From assembly GCA_015060905.1 (NCBI GenBank), contig SUXQ01000004.1, positions 110,066 through 174,065 of the forward strand: a DNA stretch of 64,000 nt, given 5' to 3'. The DNA is from Bacteroidales bacterium. GTDB taxonomy: Bacteria > Bacteroidota > Bacteroidia > Bacteroidales > Bacteroidaceae. A program made the translations under genes and the position numbers. How positions within the stretch are numbered: position 1 is the stretch's first letter; every line of letters starts with the position of its first letter. Of this stretch, positions 26,904 through 36,485 are shown in pieces. The notes beneath the pieces were generated by a model, which saw nothing but the letters and a program-made list of their open reading frames with translations, did not search any database and had not been told where the DNA came from.

Positions 26904-26921
26904 AATTTCAATACCTTTTAA

Positions 26922-27842
26922 TTATTTATTCAAACGGAATCTTTCGCATCCCTCCTCGAAGTATGCTACAATCTGCTTAGCAGCTGCAATACCTGCGTTG
27001 ATGTTTGCTTCGGCAGTCTGCGCACCCATCTTTTTGGGAGTAGCAAAGTAACGGCCCTCGAATTTTGCAAACTCCTCGGCTGCTGCGGGGGCAATATCCG
27101 TTACATATTTAAAGTCGGGACGCTCGGCCATCACCTCAAGAAGCTCAGGCTCGTTGATAACCTCTTTGCGTGCAGTGTTTACAAGGAACGCGGGCTTGGG
27201 CATCTGCATCAACAGAGCCTTGTTGATAGACTGCTTAGTCTCGGCTGTTGCGGGAAGATGCAATGAAACAACATCAGATGCAGCATACAACTTTTCAGGA
27301 GTTTCGCACCATATGCAACCTGCCTCTTCGACAGACTCTTTCGATACAAAAGCATCGTACACAGCCACGTTCATTCCGAATCCTTTTGCTATGCGTGCAA
27401 CGTTGCGACCAACGTTACCGAATGCGTGAATACCGATGGTGCGACCTTTAAGCTCGCAGCCGGCTGCGCCACTGAACATGCCGCGAGCCATGAATACCAA
27501 CATTCCGAATACAAGTTCGGCAACGGCATTAGCATTTTGTCCGGGGGTATTCATCACACAGATGTTGTTTGCTGTTGCTGCTGCAAGGTCCACATTATCG
27601 TAGCCTGCACCCGCGCGAACAACAATTTTCAGATTCTTTGCAGCAGCCATTACCTCGGCGTCTACAATGTCGCTGCGGATGATAATAGCATCAGCGTCGG
27701 CAACAGCGTCGAGCAGCTGCTGTTTAGATGTATATTTTTCGAGCAGTACAAGTTCGTATCCTGCTGCGTCGGTAACCTCGCGAATACCTTTTACAGCAAC
27801 GGGAGCAAAGGGCTTTTCCGTTGCAACCAATATCTTTTTCAT
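26922..27842 (-). CDS. serA: D-3-phosphoglycerate dehydrogenase, short type with catalytic-site lysine
   Basis: A 306-aa NAD-dependent dehydrogenase without ACT or ASB domains. It shows VVRAGAGYDNVD, the Rossmann motif GIHAFGNVGRNVA, and NTARKEVINE. At the place of the catalytic His (TPHIGG in most relatives) it has ATPKKMGAQTAEAN, so a Lys replaces the His, as in the type III-K enzymes described from Entamoeba. It makes 3-phosphohydroxypyruvate in the first step of serine synthesis, feeding SerC, whose gene is 27 bases upstream. Confidence 0.94.
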   Translation of the reverse strand: MKKILVATEKPFAPVAVKGIREVTDAAGYELVLLEKYTSKQQLLDAVADADAIIIRSDIVDAEVMAAAKNLKIVVRAGAGYDNVDLAAATANNICVMNTPGQNANAVAELVFGMLVFMARGMFSGAAGCELKGRTIGIHAFGNVGRNVARIAKGFGMNVAVYDAFVSKESVEEAGCIWCETPEKLYAASDVVSLHLPATAETKQSINKALLMQMPKPAFLVNTARKEVINEPELLEVMAERPDFKYVTDIAPAAAEEFAKFEGRYFATPKKMGAQTAEANINAGIAAAKQIVAYFEEGCERFRLNK

Positions 27843-27869
27843 ATTATTTAGAAAAATATATTTTATAAA

Positions 27870-28937
27870 TTAATGATTCTTCTCAAACTCTTTCATGCAA
27901 TCGACAAGTGCCTGCACAGCCTCCAAAGGAAGAGCATTGTAGCAAGATGCACGGAATCCGCCGATTGAACGGTGACCCTTGATGCCCACCATGCCTTTAG
28001 AAGTAGCAAATGCCATAAACTCAGCCTCAAGCTCTTTATACTCGTCGCTCATCACAAAGTCGATGTTCATGTAGGAGCGGTCCTCAACGTCGGCTGTTCC
28101 GCGGAACATCTTGTTGCGGTCAATCTCGCCATAGAGTAACTCTGCGCGAGCGGCTGCGCGACGCTGCATTTCGGGTACACCACCCTGCTCCTTAATCCAG
28201 CGGAGTGTGCAAAGTGCCGAGTAGATGGGCAATACAGGGGGAGTGTTGAACATCGAGCCATTCTCAATGTGTGTACGATAGTCGAGCATTGTGGGGATTG
28301 TGCGTGACACCTTTCCAAGAGCGTCGTTCTTTACAATCACGAAAGAAACACCCGAGGGTGCAAGGTTTTTCTGCGCACCGCCATAAATACAAGCATATTT
28401 ACTAACATCGACGGGACGAGAGAAAATATCCGATGACATATCCGCAATCAAGGGAATGGGTGAATCAATGTCGCGACGAATCTCGGTACCATAGATAGTA
28501 TTGTTTGTTGTAATGTGGAAATAATCTGCGTCGGTGGGAATCTCATAATTCTTGGGAACGTAGCAGTAGTTTCTGTCTTTTGAAGATGCAATTTCCACAG
28601 CCTCACCGAAAAGCTTAGCCTCTTTCATGGCCTTGTTAGCCCATGTACCGGTGTTCAGATACACAGCCTTTTTCTCCATAAAGTTGAAAGGAATCATGCA
28701 GAACTCGAGGCTCGCACCACCACCGAGGAATATCACAGAATAACCTTCGGGAATATCGAGAAGTTCTTTGAAAAGAGCTTCTGCCTCGGGAATTACGGGC
28801 TGAAAATCTTTCGAGCGGTGACTAATTTCCAATATAGAGAGGCCTATTCCGTTAAAATCCTGAACAGCTTGAGCTGTTTGCTCAATAACTTCGCGCGGCA
28901 AAATTGAAGGGCCGGCATTAAAATTGTATTTTTTCAT
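27870..28937 (-). CDS. serC: Phosphoserine aminotransferase
   Basis: About 355 aa starting at 28937 ([14 protein letters not shown]), the usual N-terminus; a Met six codons upstream is less likely. The PLP enzyme shows [30 protein letters not shown] and [14 protein letters not shown] with the Schiff-base Lys in AQKN. It transaminates 3-phosphohydroxypyruvate (serine pathway) and can act in pyridoxal phosphate synthesis. It is the first gene of serC-serA-DUF1015-yigZ, with a perfect promoter at 29001-29032. Confidence 0.97.
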   Translation of the reverse strand: MKKYNFNAGPSILPREVIEQTAQAVQDFNGIGLSILEISHRSKDFQPVIPEAEALFKELLDIPEGYSVIFLGGGASLEFCMIPFNFMEKKAVYLNTGTWANKAMKEAKLFGEAVEIASSKDRNYCYVPKNYEIPTDADYFHITTNNTIYGTEIRRDIDSPIPLIADMSSDIFSRPVDVSKYACIYGGAQKNLAPSGVSFVIVKNDALGKVSRTIPTMLDYRTHIENGSMFNTPPVLPIYSALCTLRWIKEQGGVPEMQRRAAARAELLYGEIDRNKMFRGTADVEDRSYMNIDFVMSDEYKELEAEFMAFATSKGMVGIKGHRSIGGFRASCYNALPLEAVQALVDCMKEFEKNH

Positions 28938-29000
28938 ATTATTATATATTAACAAATATGTTTAAACTTTTTAAAATTATTTTTTTTAAAGATAAGGTCG

Positions 29001-29032
29001 CAAAGGTATCCTATTCTTTTTGAAAAAACAAA
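29001..29032 (-). promoter_or_regulatory. serC operon promoter
   Basis: Minus strand: TTTG (29029-29032), 20 bases, TACCTTTG (29001-29008), a full consensus match. The A/T-rich leader is about 55-60 bases. Confidence 0.75.
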
Positions 29033-29132
29033 ATTCAACACAAAAAAGTGTTTATTTTTTACGCTATTTGTATAAAGCAATAATGTAAGATGCTGAATAA
29101 TAGCACAATTATATAATAAACATCGGGCTTTT

Positions 29133-30479
29133 TTATGATTTTATCACTTCTATAATAGTCTTCATGCCTTTTATTTTTTCGTTTGCAACGGCTGCAAGAA
29201 GGGATTTTACCCTGCCTCGACGCACTGCAATATATGAATAACGGTCGTAAACGACAATGGTTCCAAGGTCGTCGGACTTTGCACCACCCTTTTTCATGAA
29301 AAAGCCTGCAATATCGCCTCGGCTCAGCTTGTCGCGCTTGCCTTTTCCTATATATACTACCTGCCAGAATGGAGCAACGGGCATGGGAATAGGCTGCGCG
29401 AGGTTGAAACAAGGAGTGTCGGACGAAACATATTCGGGTAACCTTCCTCCATCAATGTGGAAAATATAAACAGTACCCTCGGCGCTCCAACGTGCCGTGC
29501 GGCCGTTGCGGTGAATGAAACTCTCCTCGTTTACCGGACGCTGATAGTGAACAACGTGCTTAACATCGGGAATGTCAAGGCCGCGTGCGGCAAGGTCGGT
29601 GCAGACAAGGACAGGCGAACAGCCGCTTTTAAATTTATAAAGAGCAAGCTCACGTTGTTTCTGCTCAAGGCCACCATGATAAACAATTACTGAAATTCCC
29701 TTTTTCTTAAGAAAAGAGCCAACCTCATCGACCATTTCCCTGAAATTACAGAATACAATGGCCGACTCGCCACGCATCAGGCACAAAAGCGACGCAAGCG
29801 CGTCGAGCCGCTCCTTCTGCGTTGTTTGTACAAGATAATAGGCGGTGCGCTCCTGTGGCTTTTCGACAACATCTGTAAAATCGAGCTTTGTAAATATCGG
29901 CGACGACACGAATCGCGACAGTTCCTCAGAGTCAGTTGCCGACAGCAGGAAGCGACGCACACTCGCAGGCATGTGCGACAAAAGAGTCTCCATTTCCTCT
30001 TTAAAGCCAAGCTCCAAAGATTTATCAAATTCATCAAACACCAGCACTTTTGCATCCGCGACAGAGAATGTTCCACGCGAAAGATGGTCGTTCAAACGTC
30101 CGGGAGTGGCTATAATTATCGCAGGGACGGCACCTTTCATCGAAGCAATCTCCTCATTTACCGAACGCCCGCCATGCAGGCAAAAGGCCTTAAAACCCGT
30201 AGCCATCATTTTCCAAACATCGGCCACCTGTCGTGCAAGCTCGCGCGTCGGCAGCACAACGACAGCTTGTACGCTGCTAATATCCTCGTGCAACATTTCG
30301 AGCAAAGGAAGAAGATAGCCTAATGTCTTTCCTGTTCCCGTCGGCGAAAGAACAACAATATCCCCACCGCCACGAAAAGCCGCGAGTGTCTGCAACTGCA
30401 TGTCATTCAACTGCTCAATGCCGACAGCGCCGAGCGATTGTCGCTGGCGCAATGTTATTTCAATTTCAAAATCATTCAT
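29133..30479 (-). CDS. dbpA: DbpA-type DEAD-box RNA helicase
   Basis: About 448 aa with the start at 30479 (MNDFEIEITLR). Motifs in order: the Q-motif region, SPTGTGKT (I), PTRELA (Ia), ATPGRL, VFDEFDKSLELGF (motif II reads DEFD instead of DEAD), SATDS (III), and VCTDLAARGLDIP with HRNGRTAR (V and VI). The C-terminal 70 residues (GDIAGFFMKKGGAKSDDLG) form the DbpA RNA-binding domain, which in E. coli recognises hairpin 92 of 23S rRNA. A role in 50S assembly is therefore likely. Monocistronic with its own promoter. Confidence 0.92.
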   Translation of the reverse strand: MNDFEIEITLRQRQSLGAVGIEQLNDMQLQTLAAFRGGGDIVVLSPTGTGKTLGYLLPLLEMLHEDISSVQAVVVLPTRELARQVADVWKMMATGFKAFCLHGGRSVNEEIASMKGAVPAIIIATPGRLNDHLSRGTFSVADAKVLVFDEFDKSLELGFKEEMETLLSHMPASVRRFLLSATDSEELSRFVSSPIFTKLDFTDVVEKPQERTAYYLVQTTQKERLDALASLLCLMRGESAIVFCNFREMVDEVGSFLKKKGISVIVYHGGLEQKQRELALYKFKSGCSPVLVCTDLAARGLDIPDVKHVVHYQRPVNEESFIHRNGRTARWSAEGTVYIFHIDGGRLPEYVSSDTPCFNLAQPIPMPVAPFWQVVYIGKGKRDKLSRGDIAGFFMKKGGAKSDDLGTIVVYDRYSYIAVRRGRVKSLLAAVANEKIKGMKTIIEVIKS

Positions 30480-30537
30480 ACTGAATAAAAAATAAAACCA
30501 CACTTTTGAAGTGCAGCCTATGTTCGCAACGAAAATG

Positions 30538-30568
30538 CAAAGTTACCACTTTATGATGAAACGTAAAA
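30538..30568 (-). promoter_or_regulatory. Promoter of the DbpA-like gene
   Basis: Minus strand: TTTT (30565-30568), 19 bases, TAACTTTG (30538-30545). The -7 box is a perfect TAnnTTTG; the -33 is 3 of 4. Confidence 0.55.
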
Positions 30569-30661
30569 ATTATACTGCAAAATGTGATCAAAAATCATAT
30601 TATCGAATGATTATCCACACAACAATCTGCCAAATTGTCGCAAACATTAAAAAAGAATGAC

Positions 30662-30669
30662 TAAATTTG
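30662..30669 (+). promoter_or_regulatory. -7 box of grpE-dnaJ-folC
   Basis: TAAATTTG, a perfect TAnnTTTG, 72 bases before the grpE ATG. No TTTG at the right distance; a TTG lies 24 bases upstream. No CIRCE-like inverted repeat is seen in the leader. Confidence 0.4.
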
Positions 30670-30741
30670 CAAAAAAACAGACAAAAACCATATTGGCAAG
30701 CTATTTGTTGCTAATATCAATATAAATAATATAAGTATATC

Positions 30742-31329
30742 ATGGACAAAAACGAAAAATACAAAGAGAACAACAAAGAAACAATAGACAACAACATTGA
30801 CCCTACCCCTCAAGGTGAGGATACAAACAATGAAAATATTGTCGGCGAAGAGGCTCTTGACGAAAAAAGCGAACTTGAGCAAAAACTCGCCGAGGCGGCC
30901 GAGAAAATAGCGACCCTCGAAGATAAATATCTTCGTCAGGTAGCCGAATTTGACAACTACCGCAAACGCACCATGAAAGAAAAAGCCGAACTTATAAAAA
31001 ACGGTGGCGAGCGTGCAATAGAATCAATTCTGCCCGTCCTCGACGACTTTGAACGTGCGCTTCTTACAATGGAGAAAAGCGAAAATGCAGCAGAAATCCG
31101 CGTCGGAGTGGAACTTATTTACAATAAATTTGTCGCAATACTTAAACAAAATGGCCTTCAGAAAATAGAGACCGAAGGCAAAGACTTTGACACAGACTAC
31201 CACGAAGCAATAGCAATGGTGCCCACTCCCGACGAATCGCAAAAGGGAAAAGTACTCGACTGCATACAGACAGGATATATATTAAACGACAAAGTAATAC
31301 GTCACGCCAAAGTGGCAGTAGGCGAATAA
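30742..31329 (+). CDS. grpE: Nucleotide exchange factor GrpE
   Basis: 195 aa. A disordered acidic/Asn-rich N-terminus is followed by the long coiled coil (residues about 45-95, ending [19 protein letters not shown]), the four-helix region and the C-terminal beta-wing ([20 protein letters not shown], then [14 protein letters not shown]). It drives ADP release from DnaK. It sits 7 bases ahead of dnaJ, so the co-chaperones are made together; dnaK itself is not in this window. Confidence 0.97.
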   Translation: MDKNEKYKENNKETIDNNIDPTPQGEDTNNENIVGEEALDEKSELEQKLAEAAEKIATLEDKYLRQVAEFDNYRKRTMKEKAELIKNGGERAIESILPVLDDFERALLTMEKSENAAEIRVGVELIYNKFVAILKQNGLQKIETEGKDFDTDYHEAIAMVPTPDESQKGKVLDCIQTGYILNDKVIRHAKVAVGE

Positions 31330-31336
31330 CACAAAT

Positions 31337-32509
31337 ATGGCAAAAAGAGACTACTACGAAGTGCTTGGCGTCGATAAAAACGCCACAGCCGATGCAATAA
31401 AAAAAGCGTATCGTAAAAAAGCAATTCAGTATCACCCCGACAAGCAGCAGGACAAGAGCGACGCTGAAAAGAAAGAAGCCGAAGAAAAGTTCAAAGAAGC
31501 TGCCGAGGCTTACAGTGTGCTCAGCGACCCTGACAAAAAGGCACGTTACGACCAATTTGGTCATGCGGGCATGGGTGGTGCAGCCGGTGGCGGCGGATTC
31601 AGCGACTTTGGCGACTTTGACCTTAACGACATTTTCAGCAGCGTATTCGGACAGGGCTTCGGCGGCGGATTCAGCGGGTTCGGAGGCTTCGGCGGCGGTG
31701 GCGGTCGCGCACAGCAGACTCGTTACCGTGGCAGTGACCTCAGAGTGAAAGTGAAACTGAACTTGCAGGAAATTTCAACCGGAGTAACAAAAAAATTCAA
31801 ACTGAAGAAATATGTTCAGTGTACCCACTGTAACGGCAGCGGTGCCGAGGGCAATGCTACTGAAACGTGTCCCGAATGTAAAGGTACCGGACGCGTCATT
31901 CGCACACAGCAAAGTATCTTCGGCATGATGCGCACCGAGGCTGCTTGTCCACGTTGCGGCGGTGAGGGAAAAATAATCAAGAACAAGTGTAAGCATTGTG
32001 CAGGCGATGGTGTTGTGATGGGCGAAGAGGTTGTCGAGGTTAATATTCCAGCAGGTGTTATCGAAGGTATGCAACTGTCGATGCGCGGTAAAGGAAACGC
32101 CGGTAAACATAATGGCGTAAACGGCGACCTTCTTATACATATAGAAGAAGAAAAGCATCCGCAACTGATACGCGACGAAAATGACCTTGTATACAGTCTG
32201 TTGCTCGATATTCCCACCGCTACTCTCGGAGGCGTGGCCGAAATTCCGACTATTGAGGGTGCTGCACGCGTAAACATCGAGCCCGGAACACAGCCGGGAA
32301 AAGTATTACGTTTGCGTGGCAAGGGATTGCCGGCCGTTAATGGATACGGACGCGGAGACATTGTGGTAAACGTAAGTGTCTACATCCCCGAGACACTTTC
32401 AAAGGATGAGAAGAAGAGCATGGAGACCTTTAAAAACTCCGAGAATTTCAAGCCCACAACCGGCATTAAGGAACAAATATTCCGTCGTTTCAGAAAACTA
32501 TTCGATTAA
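31337..32509 (+). CDS. dnaJ: Chaperone protein DnaJ
   Basis: 390 aa, the full type A layout: a J-domain with YHPDK, a Gly/Phe-rich linker, four zinc-binding repeats ([32 protein letters not shown]) and the C-terminal peptide-binding domains. It stimulates DnaK ATPase and delivers clients. It is followed 6 bases later by folC, an unusual third member of the operon. Confidence 0.98.
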   Translation: MAKRDYYEVLGVDKNATADAIKKAYRKKAIQYHPDKQQDKSDAEKKEAEEKFKEAAEAYSVLSDPDKKARYDQFGHAGMGGAAGGGGFSDFGDFDLNDIFSSVFGQGFGGGFSGFGGFGGGGGRAQQTRYRGSDLRVKVKLNLQEISTGVTKKFKLKKYVQCTHCNGSGAEGNATETCPECKGTGRVIRTQQSIFGMMRTEAACPRCGGEGKIIKNKCKHCAGDGVVMGEEVVEVNIPAGVIEGMQLSMRGKGNAGKHNGVNGDLLIHIEEEKHPQLIRDENDLVYSLLLDIPTATLGGVAEIPTIEGAARVNIEPGTQPGKVLRLRGKGLPAVNGYGRGDIVVNVSVYIPETLSKDEKKSMETFKNSENFKPTTGIKEQIFRRFRKLFD

Positions 32510-32515
32510 AAAATA

Positions 32516-33805
32516 ATGACATACGAAGAAACTGTCGATTATCTGTATAACTGCGCTCCGCCCTTTCAACAAGTTGGCGGAGCGGCTTATAAAGAGGGAC
32601 TTTCAAATACTGTCGCTCTTGACAATCATTTGGGTAATCCCCATCGTAAGTATCGCACGATACATGTGGCAGGAACAAATGGAAAGGGCTCTTGCTCGCA
32701 CACTCTTGCTGCCATTCTTCAGGCTGCGGGCTACAAAGTAGGGCTTTATACCTCGCCCCACCTTGTGGATTTTCGTGAGAGGTTACGTGTGAACGGCGAG
32801 CCTGCAAGCAAAGAGTTTGTTGTGGAGTTTGTGAGAAAAGAACGAGCCTTTTTCGAGCCACTGAGTCCCTCTTTTTTTGAGCTTACCACAGCAATGGCAT
32901 TCACCTATTTTGCCCAACAGTCGGTGGATGTGGCAATTATAGAGGTTGGCCTTGGCGGACGACTCGACTGCACAAATATTATCGCTCCCGACCTCTCAAT
33001 AATAACAAATATCAGCTTCGACCATGTGCAATTTCTGGGTAACACGCTAGCGAGTATCGCTGCCGAAAAAGCCGGAATAATAAAAGAAGAAACTCCTGTG
33101 GTTGTTGGTGAAAAAACGCCCGAGACGCGTGAAATATTCGAACAAAAAGCTGGCGAAAAACACGCACCTATAATTTTTGCCGAAGATAATAATCTTATTC
33201 TAAACGCTTCATCTACAAACAGCGGCTACCGCTACGAAACAAAAGACTTTGGAATAATAGAGGGAGAGCTTGGCGGCGATTATCAAGTAAAAAATACAAA
33301 CACCATTCTCAATGCAGTTCTTCAGCTTATAGGCCTCGGTTACAATATTTCGCAAGAGAGCATTTACATAGGTTTTTCTTCAGTGTGTGCAACGACAGGC
33401 CTCATGGGACGTTGGCAGACAATTTGCGAGCAACCAAAAATCGTGTGCGATGCGGGGCATAATATTGGTGGTGTAAAGTACATTGTCAATCAGTTTAAAA
33501 GGCAAAAATGTACCACTCTGCGCATAGTATTTGGAATGGTAAATGACAAAGAAATTGATGAAGTGCTTGCAATAATGCCCAAAGAGGCAACATACTATTT
33601 TACTCAAGCAAGCATACGTCGCGCCCTGCCCGCTGAGGAAATGAAAAAGAAAGCTGCTGCATACGAATTAAAAGGAAACTCCTACCCCACAGTGAAAGAT
33701 GCTCTTCGAGCGGCACAATCCGAGGCTCTCCCCGATGATTTTATATTCATCGGTGGCAGTTGTTTCATTGTAGCCGATCTTTTACAAGAAATCTCTAACT
33801 CATAA
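32516..33805 (+). CDS. folC: Folylpolyglutamate synthase / dihydrofolate synthase
   Basis: A 429-aa Mur-ligase-like enzyme. The ATP loop is AGTNGKGSCSHTLAAIL, followed by YTSPHLVDFRERLRVNG, VGLGGRLDCTNII and, in the C-terminal domain, CDAGHNIGG. It adds glutamate to folates and may form dihydrofolate from dihydropteroate. It is downstream of dnaJ by 6 bases and ends at a good terminator at 33813-33854. Confidence 0.95.
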   Translation: MTYEETVDYLYNCAPPFQQVGGAAYKEGLSNTVALDNHLGNPHRKYRTIHVAGTNGKGSCSHTLAAILQAAGYKVGLYTSPHLVDFRERLRVNGEPASKEFVVEFVRKERAFFEPLSPSFFELTTAMAFTYFAQQSVDVAIIEVGLGGRLDCTNIIAPDLSIITNISFDHVQFLGNTLASIAAEKAGIIKEETPVVVGEKTPETREIFEQKAGEKHAPIIFAEDNNLILNASSTNSGYRYETKDFGIIEGELGGDYQVKNTNTILNAVLQLIGLGYNISQESIYIGFSSVCATTGLMGRWQTICEQPKIVCDAGHNIGGVKYIVNQFKRQKCTTLRIVFGMVNDKEIDEVLAIMPKEATYYFTQASIRRALPAEEMKKKAAAYELKGNSYPTVKDALRAAQSEALPDDFIFIGGSCFIVADLLQEISNS

Positions 33806-33812
33806 AAATAGT

Positions 33813-33854
33813 AACGCGATACTCGGATTTTTTTCTGAATATCGCGTTTTTTTT
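33813..33854 (+). terminator. Terminator after folC
   Basis: Arms 33813-33821 (AACGCGATA) and 33840-33848 with further partial pairing inside, followed by a run of eight or more T. Confidence 0.85.
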
Positions 33855-33915
33855 GTAAAAGAAAAAATAAAAATCCCTGCAACAAAATAAAAGAACAAAA
33901 AACCTCGCGCTTTAT

Positions 33916-33946
33916 TTTGTCAAAAGATATATTTTTATTTTATTTG
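33916..33946 (+). promoter_or_regulatory. Promoter of the galactose operon
   Basis: TTTG (33916-33919), 19 bases, TTTATTTG (33939-33946), one mismatch from TAnnTTTG. The leader to the galM ATG is about 115 bases and shows no strong hairpin or obvious operator. Confidence 0.5.
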
Positions 33947-34067
33947 CAAAATAGTTGCGAAAAAGGCTACGTGCATAACAAAATTAAGAAGACTGCTTCA
34001 TTAAATTGTGAAAAACAGATGCTTATTTTCGCATAACACAATAATCAATCGCAATAAAATTACAAAT

Positions 34068-35156
34068 ATGAGTTGCTGTAAAAGAAATCTTTCGGGGCTA
34101 AAAGCTGCCGATTTTAAAAAGAGCATAAAAGGTAAAAAAACTGCTCTTTACGTTCTTAAAAACAACAAAGGCTGCGAGGTTGCCATAACCAATTATGGCG
34201 GTGCCATCCTCAGTATCATGGTACCCGACCGTAACGGAAATTACGCCAACGTAATTCAGGCACACGACAGTATCGAGAATCACATCAACAACAATCCCGA
34301 GCCATTCCTCAGCACCCTTGTGGGACGTTACGGAAACCGCATTTGCAAGGGAAAGTTTACAATCGACGGACAAGAGTATCAGCTTGCAGTGAACAACGGT
34401 CCCAACCACCTTCACGGAGGTCCCACAGGATTCCACGCCCGCGTATGGGACGCCGAGCGCATCGACGAGCAGACACTTAAGCTCAAATATCTTTCGGCCG
34501 ATGGCGAAGAGGGCTTCCCCGGAAATCTTGATGTAACAGTCGTTTACACATTTACCGACGACAACGAACTTAAAATCGACTACACGGCGACAACCGACAA
34601 AAAAACCATCGTGAACCTCACAAGTCACGGATTCTTCTCACTCACAGGAATCGCCAATCCCACAGCAACTGTAGACAATCTCATTTGCGAAATTAACGCA
34701 GACAACTATATTCCCATCGACGAGACATCTATACCTTACGGAGAAATTGCTCCTGTAAAAGGTACACCTTTCGACTTTACCACTCCCACCGAGGTTGGTG
34801 CACGCATCGACGCTGATGACCAACAGATTAAGCATGGTGCCGGATACGACCACTGTTGGGTGCTCAACAAAAAAGAGGCTGGCGAGCTTAGCTTCGCAGC
34901 AAAAATTACCGAGCCTGTAAGCGGTCGCACAATGGAAGTATACACCACAGAGCCGGGCGTACAAGTTTACACCTCAAATTGGCACAGTGGCTTTGCCGGA
35001 GCTCATGGAGCAACATTCCCTCGTCGCAGCGCCATCTGTTTCGAGGCACAGCACTACCCCGACACTCCCAACCGCGACAATTTCCCCAGCGTAATATTGA
35101 ATCCGGGTGAAACATACACTCAGACAACAATTTACAAATTCGGAATTGCAGAATAA
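34068..35156 (+). CDS. galM: Aldose 1-epimerase (galactose mutarotase)
   Basis: About 362 aa starting at the ATG at 34068 (MSCCKRNLSGL); the frame extends 20 codons further up, but the later Met lies nearer to where the conserved domain begins. Motifs: NYGGAILSIMVPDRNG, GRYGNRI, NHLHGGPTGFHARVWD with the catalytic His, and FEAQHYPDTPNRDNFPS with the catalytic Glu. It interconverts alpha- and beta-galactose for galactokinase. First gene of galM-MFS-galK. Confidence 0.95.
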   Translation: MSCCKRNLSGLKAADFKKSIKGKKTALYVLKNNKGCEVAITNYGGAILSIMVPDRNGNYANVIQAHDSIENHINNNPEPFLSTLVGRYGNRICKGKFTIDGQEYQLAVNNGPNHLHGGPTGFHARVWDAERIDEQTLKLKYLSADGEEGFPGNLDVTVVYTFTDDNELKIDYTATTDKKTIVNLTSHGFFSLTGIANPTATVDNLICEINADNYIPIDETSIPYGEIAPVKGTPFDFTTPTEVGARIDADDQQIKHGAGYDHCWVLNKKEAGELSFAAKITEPVSGRTMEVYTTEPGVQVYTSNWHSGFAGAHGATFPRRSAICFEAQHYPDTPNRDNFPSVILNPGETYTQTTIYKFGIAE

Positions 35157-35194
35157 TTTCAATTAATAATATTAACATTAAATTTAAAAAAGTT

Positions 35195-36442
35195 ATGGAA
35201 CAAAAAAAGAAAAATGGAGCTATTGTAGCTATTGCAGCTATGGTGTTCCTCTTTGCAATGATTTCCTTTGTTACTAATATGGCTGCGCCTTTTGGTACAA
35301 TTTGGAAATTGAAGTATGAGTGGGCAGGAATGGTTGGTAACCTTATGAACTTTGCTGCTTACTTGTTTATGGGTATTCCTGCAGGTATGATGATTACCAA
35401 AATTGGTTACAAGAAAACTGCATTGGTTGCTCTTGCTCTCGGTTTTATCGGTGTTGCTGTACAGTATGGCTCAAGCACAATGAACGCTGACGCTATTGGC
35501 GCATACGTTGTTTATCTTCTCGGTGCGTTCATCTGCGGTTTCTGTGTATGTATCCTCAACACAGTTGTTAATCCTATGCTTAACCTTATGGGTGGCGGCG
35601 GTAACCGTGGTAACCAGCTTATTCAGATTGGTGGTTCACTCAACTCATTGGCAGCTACTCTTACTCCTATGCTTGCCGGTGCAATGATTGGTGAAATTAC
35701 AAAGAGCACAAGCATGGGTGACGTTGCACCCCTCCTTATCATTGCTATGGCAATCTTTGCAGCTTCATTTGTAATCATCTACTTCACAAAAATTGAAGAG
35801 CCCGAAACAGAAAAATCAAACGTTGTTGAAGGTATCAAAGGTGCGCTTAAATACAAACATCTTGTATTGGGTATCATTGCAATCTTCTTCTATGTAGGTA
35901 TCGAGGTTGGTATCCCCGGACAGTTGTTGTTCTACTTGGGTAAACCCGTTGCTGATGGTGGTGTACTTGGTAGCGTTGCTATTGCCGGTGTTATCGCCGG
36001 TTTCTATTGGTTGTTGATGCTCGTAGGTCGTTTGACAAGTGCATTTATCAGCGGTGCTGTTAGCTCACGTGCACAGCTTACTACTGTTTCTGCAGTTGCT
36101 ATCGTTCTTTTGGTTGCTGCTATCTTCATGCCCGAGGCATCAAAAATTACATTGGCAGGTGCAGAAGTTCCTTTCAAAGTAGTTCTTATCATCGCTTGCG
36201 GTATTTGTACATCAGTAATGTGGGGTGTTGTGTTCAACCTCGCAACAGAAGGTTTGGGTAAATATACAGCTGCTGCATCAGGTCTCTTCATGACTATGGT
36301 TGTTGGTGGTGGTGTTATGCCTTTCATCCAGAATATTGCAGCAGAGTCAATCGGTGACATCAACAGCTACTGGATTGTTGTAGCAATGTTGGCATACATG
36401 CTCTTCTACGCTCTTATCGGTTCAAGACCCTCGAAGAAATAA
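35195..36442 (+). CDS. MFS sugar transporter, probably galactose/glucose
   Basis: A 415-aa protein with about 12 hydrophobic segments, a short cytoplasmic N-terminus, and the MFS-like loop between TM2 and TM3 (ITKIGYKKTALVA). It resembles the FucP/GlcP branch of proton-sugar symporters. It lies between galM (38 bases) and galK (43 bases), so galactose is the likely substrate. Third codon positions are clearly richer in T (gtt, gct, ggt) than in galM, a pattern often seen in highly expressed genes. Confidence 0.9.
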   Translation: MEQKKKNGAIVAIAAMVFLFAMISFVTNMAAPFGTIWKLKYEWAGMVGNLMNFAAYLFMGIPAGMMITKIGYKKTALVALALGFIGVAVQYGSSTMNADAIGAYVVYLLGAFICGFCVCILNTVVNPMLNLMGGGGNRGNQLIQIGGSLNSLAATLTPMLAGAMIGEITKSTSMGDVAPLLIIAMAIFAASFVIIYFTKIEEPETEKSNVVEGIKGALKYKHLVLGIIAIFFYVGIEVGIPGQLLFYLGKPVADGGVLGSVAIAGVIAGFYWLLMLVGRLTSAFISGAVSSRAQLTTVSAVAIVLLVAAIFMPEASKITLAGAEVPFKVVLIIACGICTSVMWGVVFNLATEGLGKYTAAASGLFMTMVVGGGVMPFIQNIAAESIGDINSYWIVVAMLAYMLFYALIGSRPSKK

Positions 36443-36485
36443 TTTTCAATAAACATATTTTCTAATTTTATAAAATTTATATACT

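Noticed and set aside
30480..30741. CIRCE or other heat-shock operator ahead of grpE
   Set aside because: No 9-bp inverted repeat with the CIRCE spacing is present.
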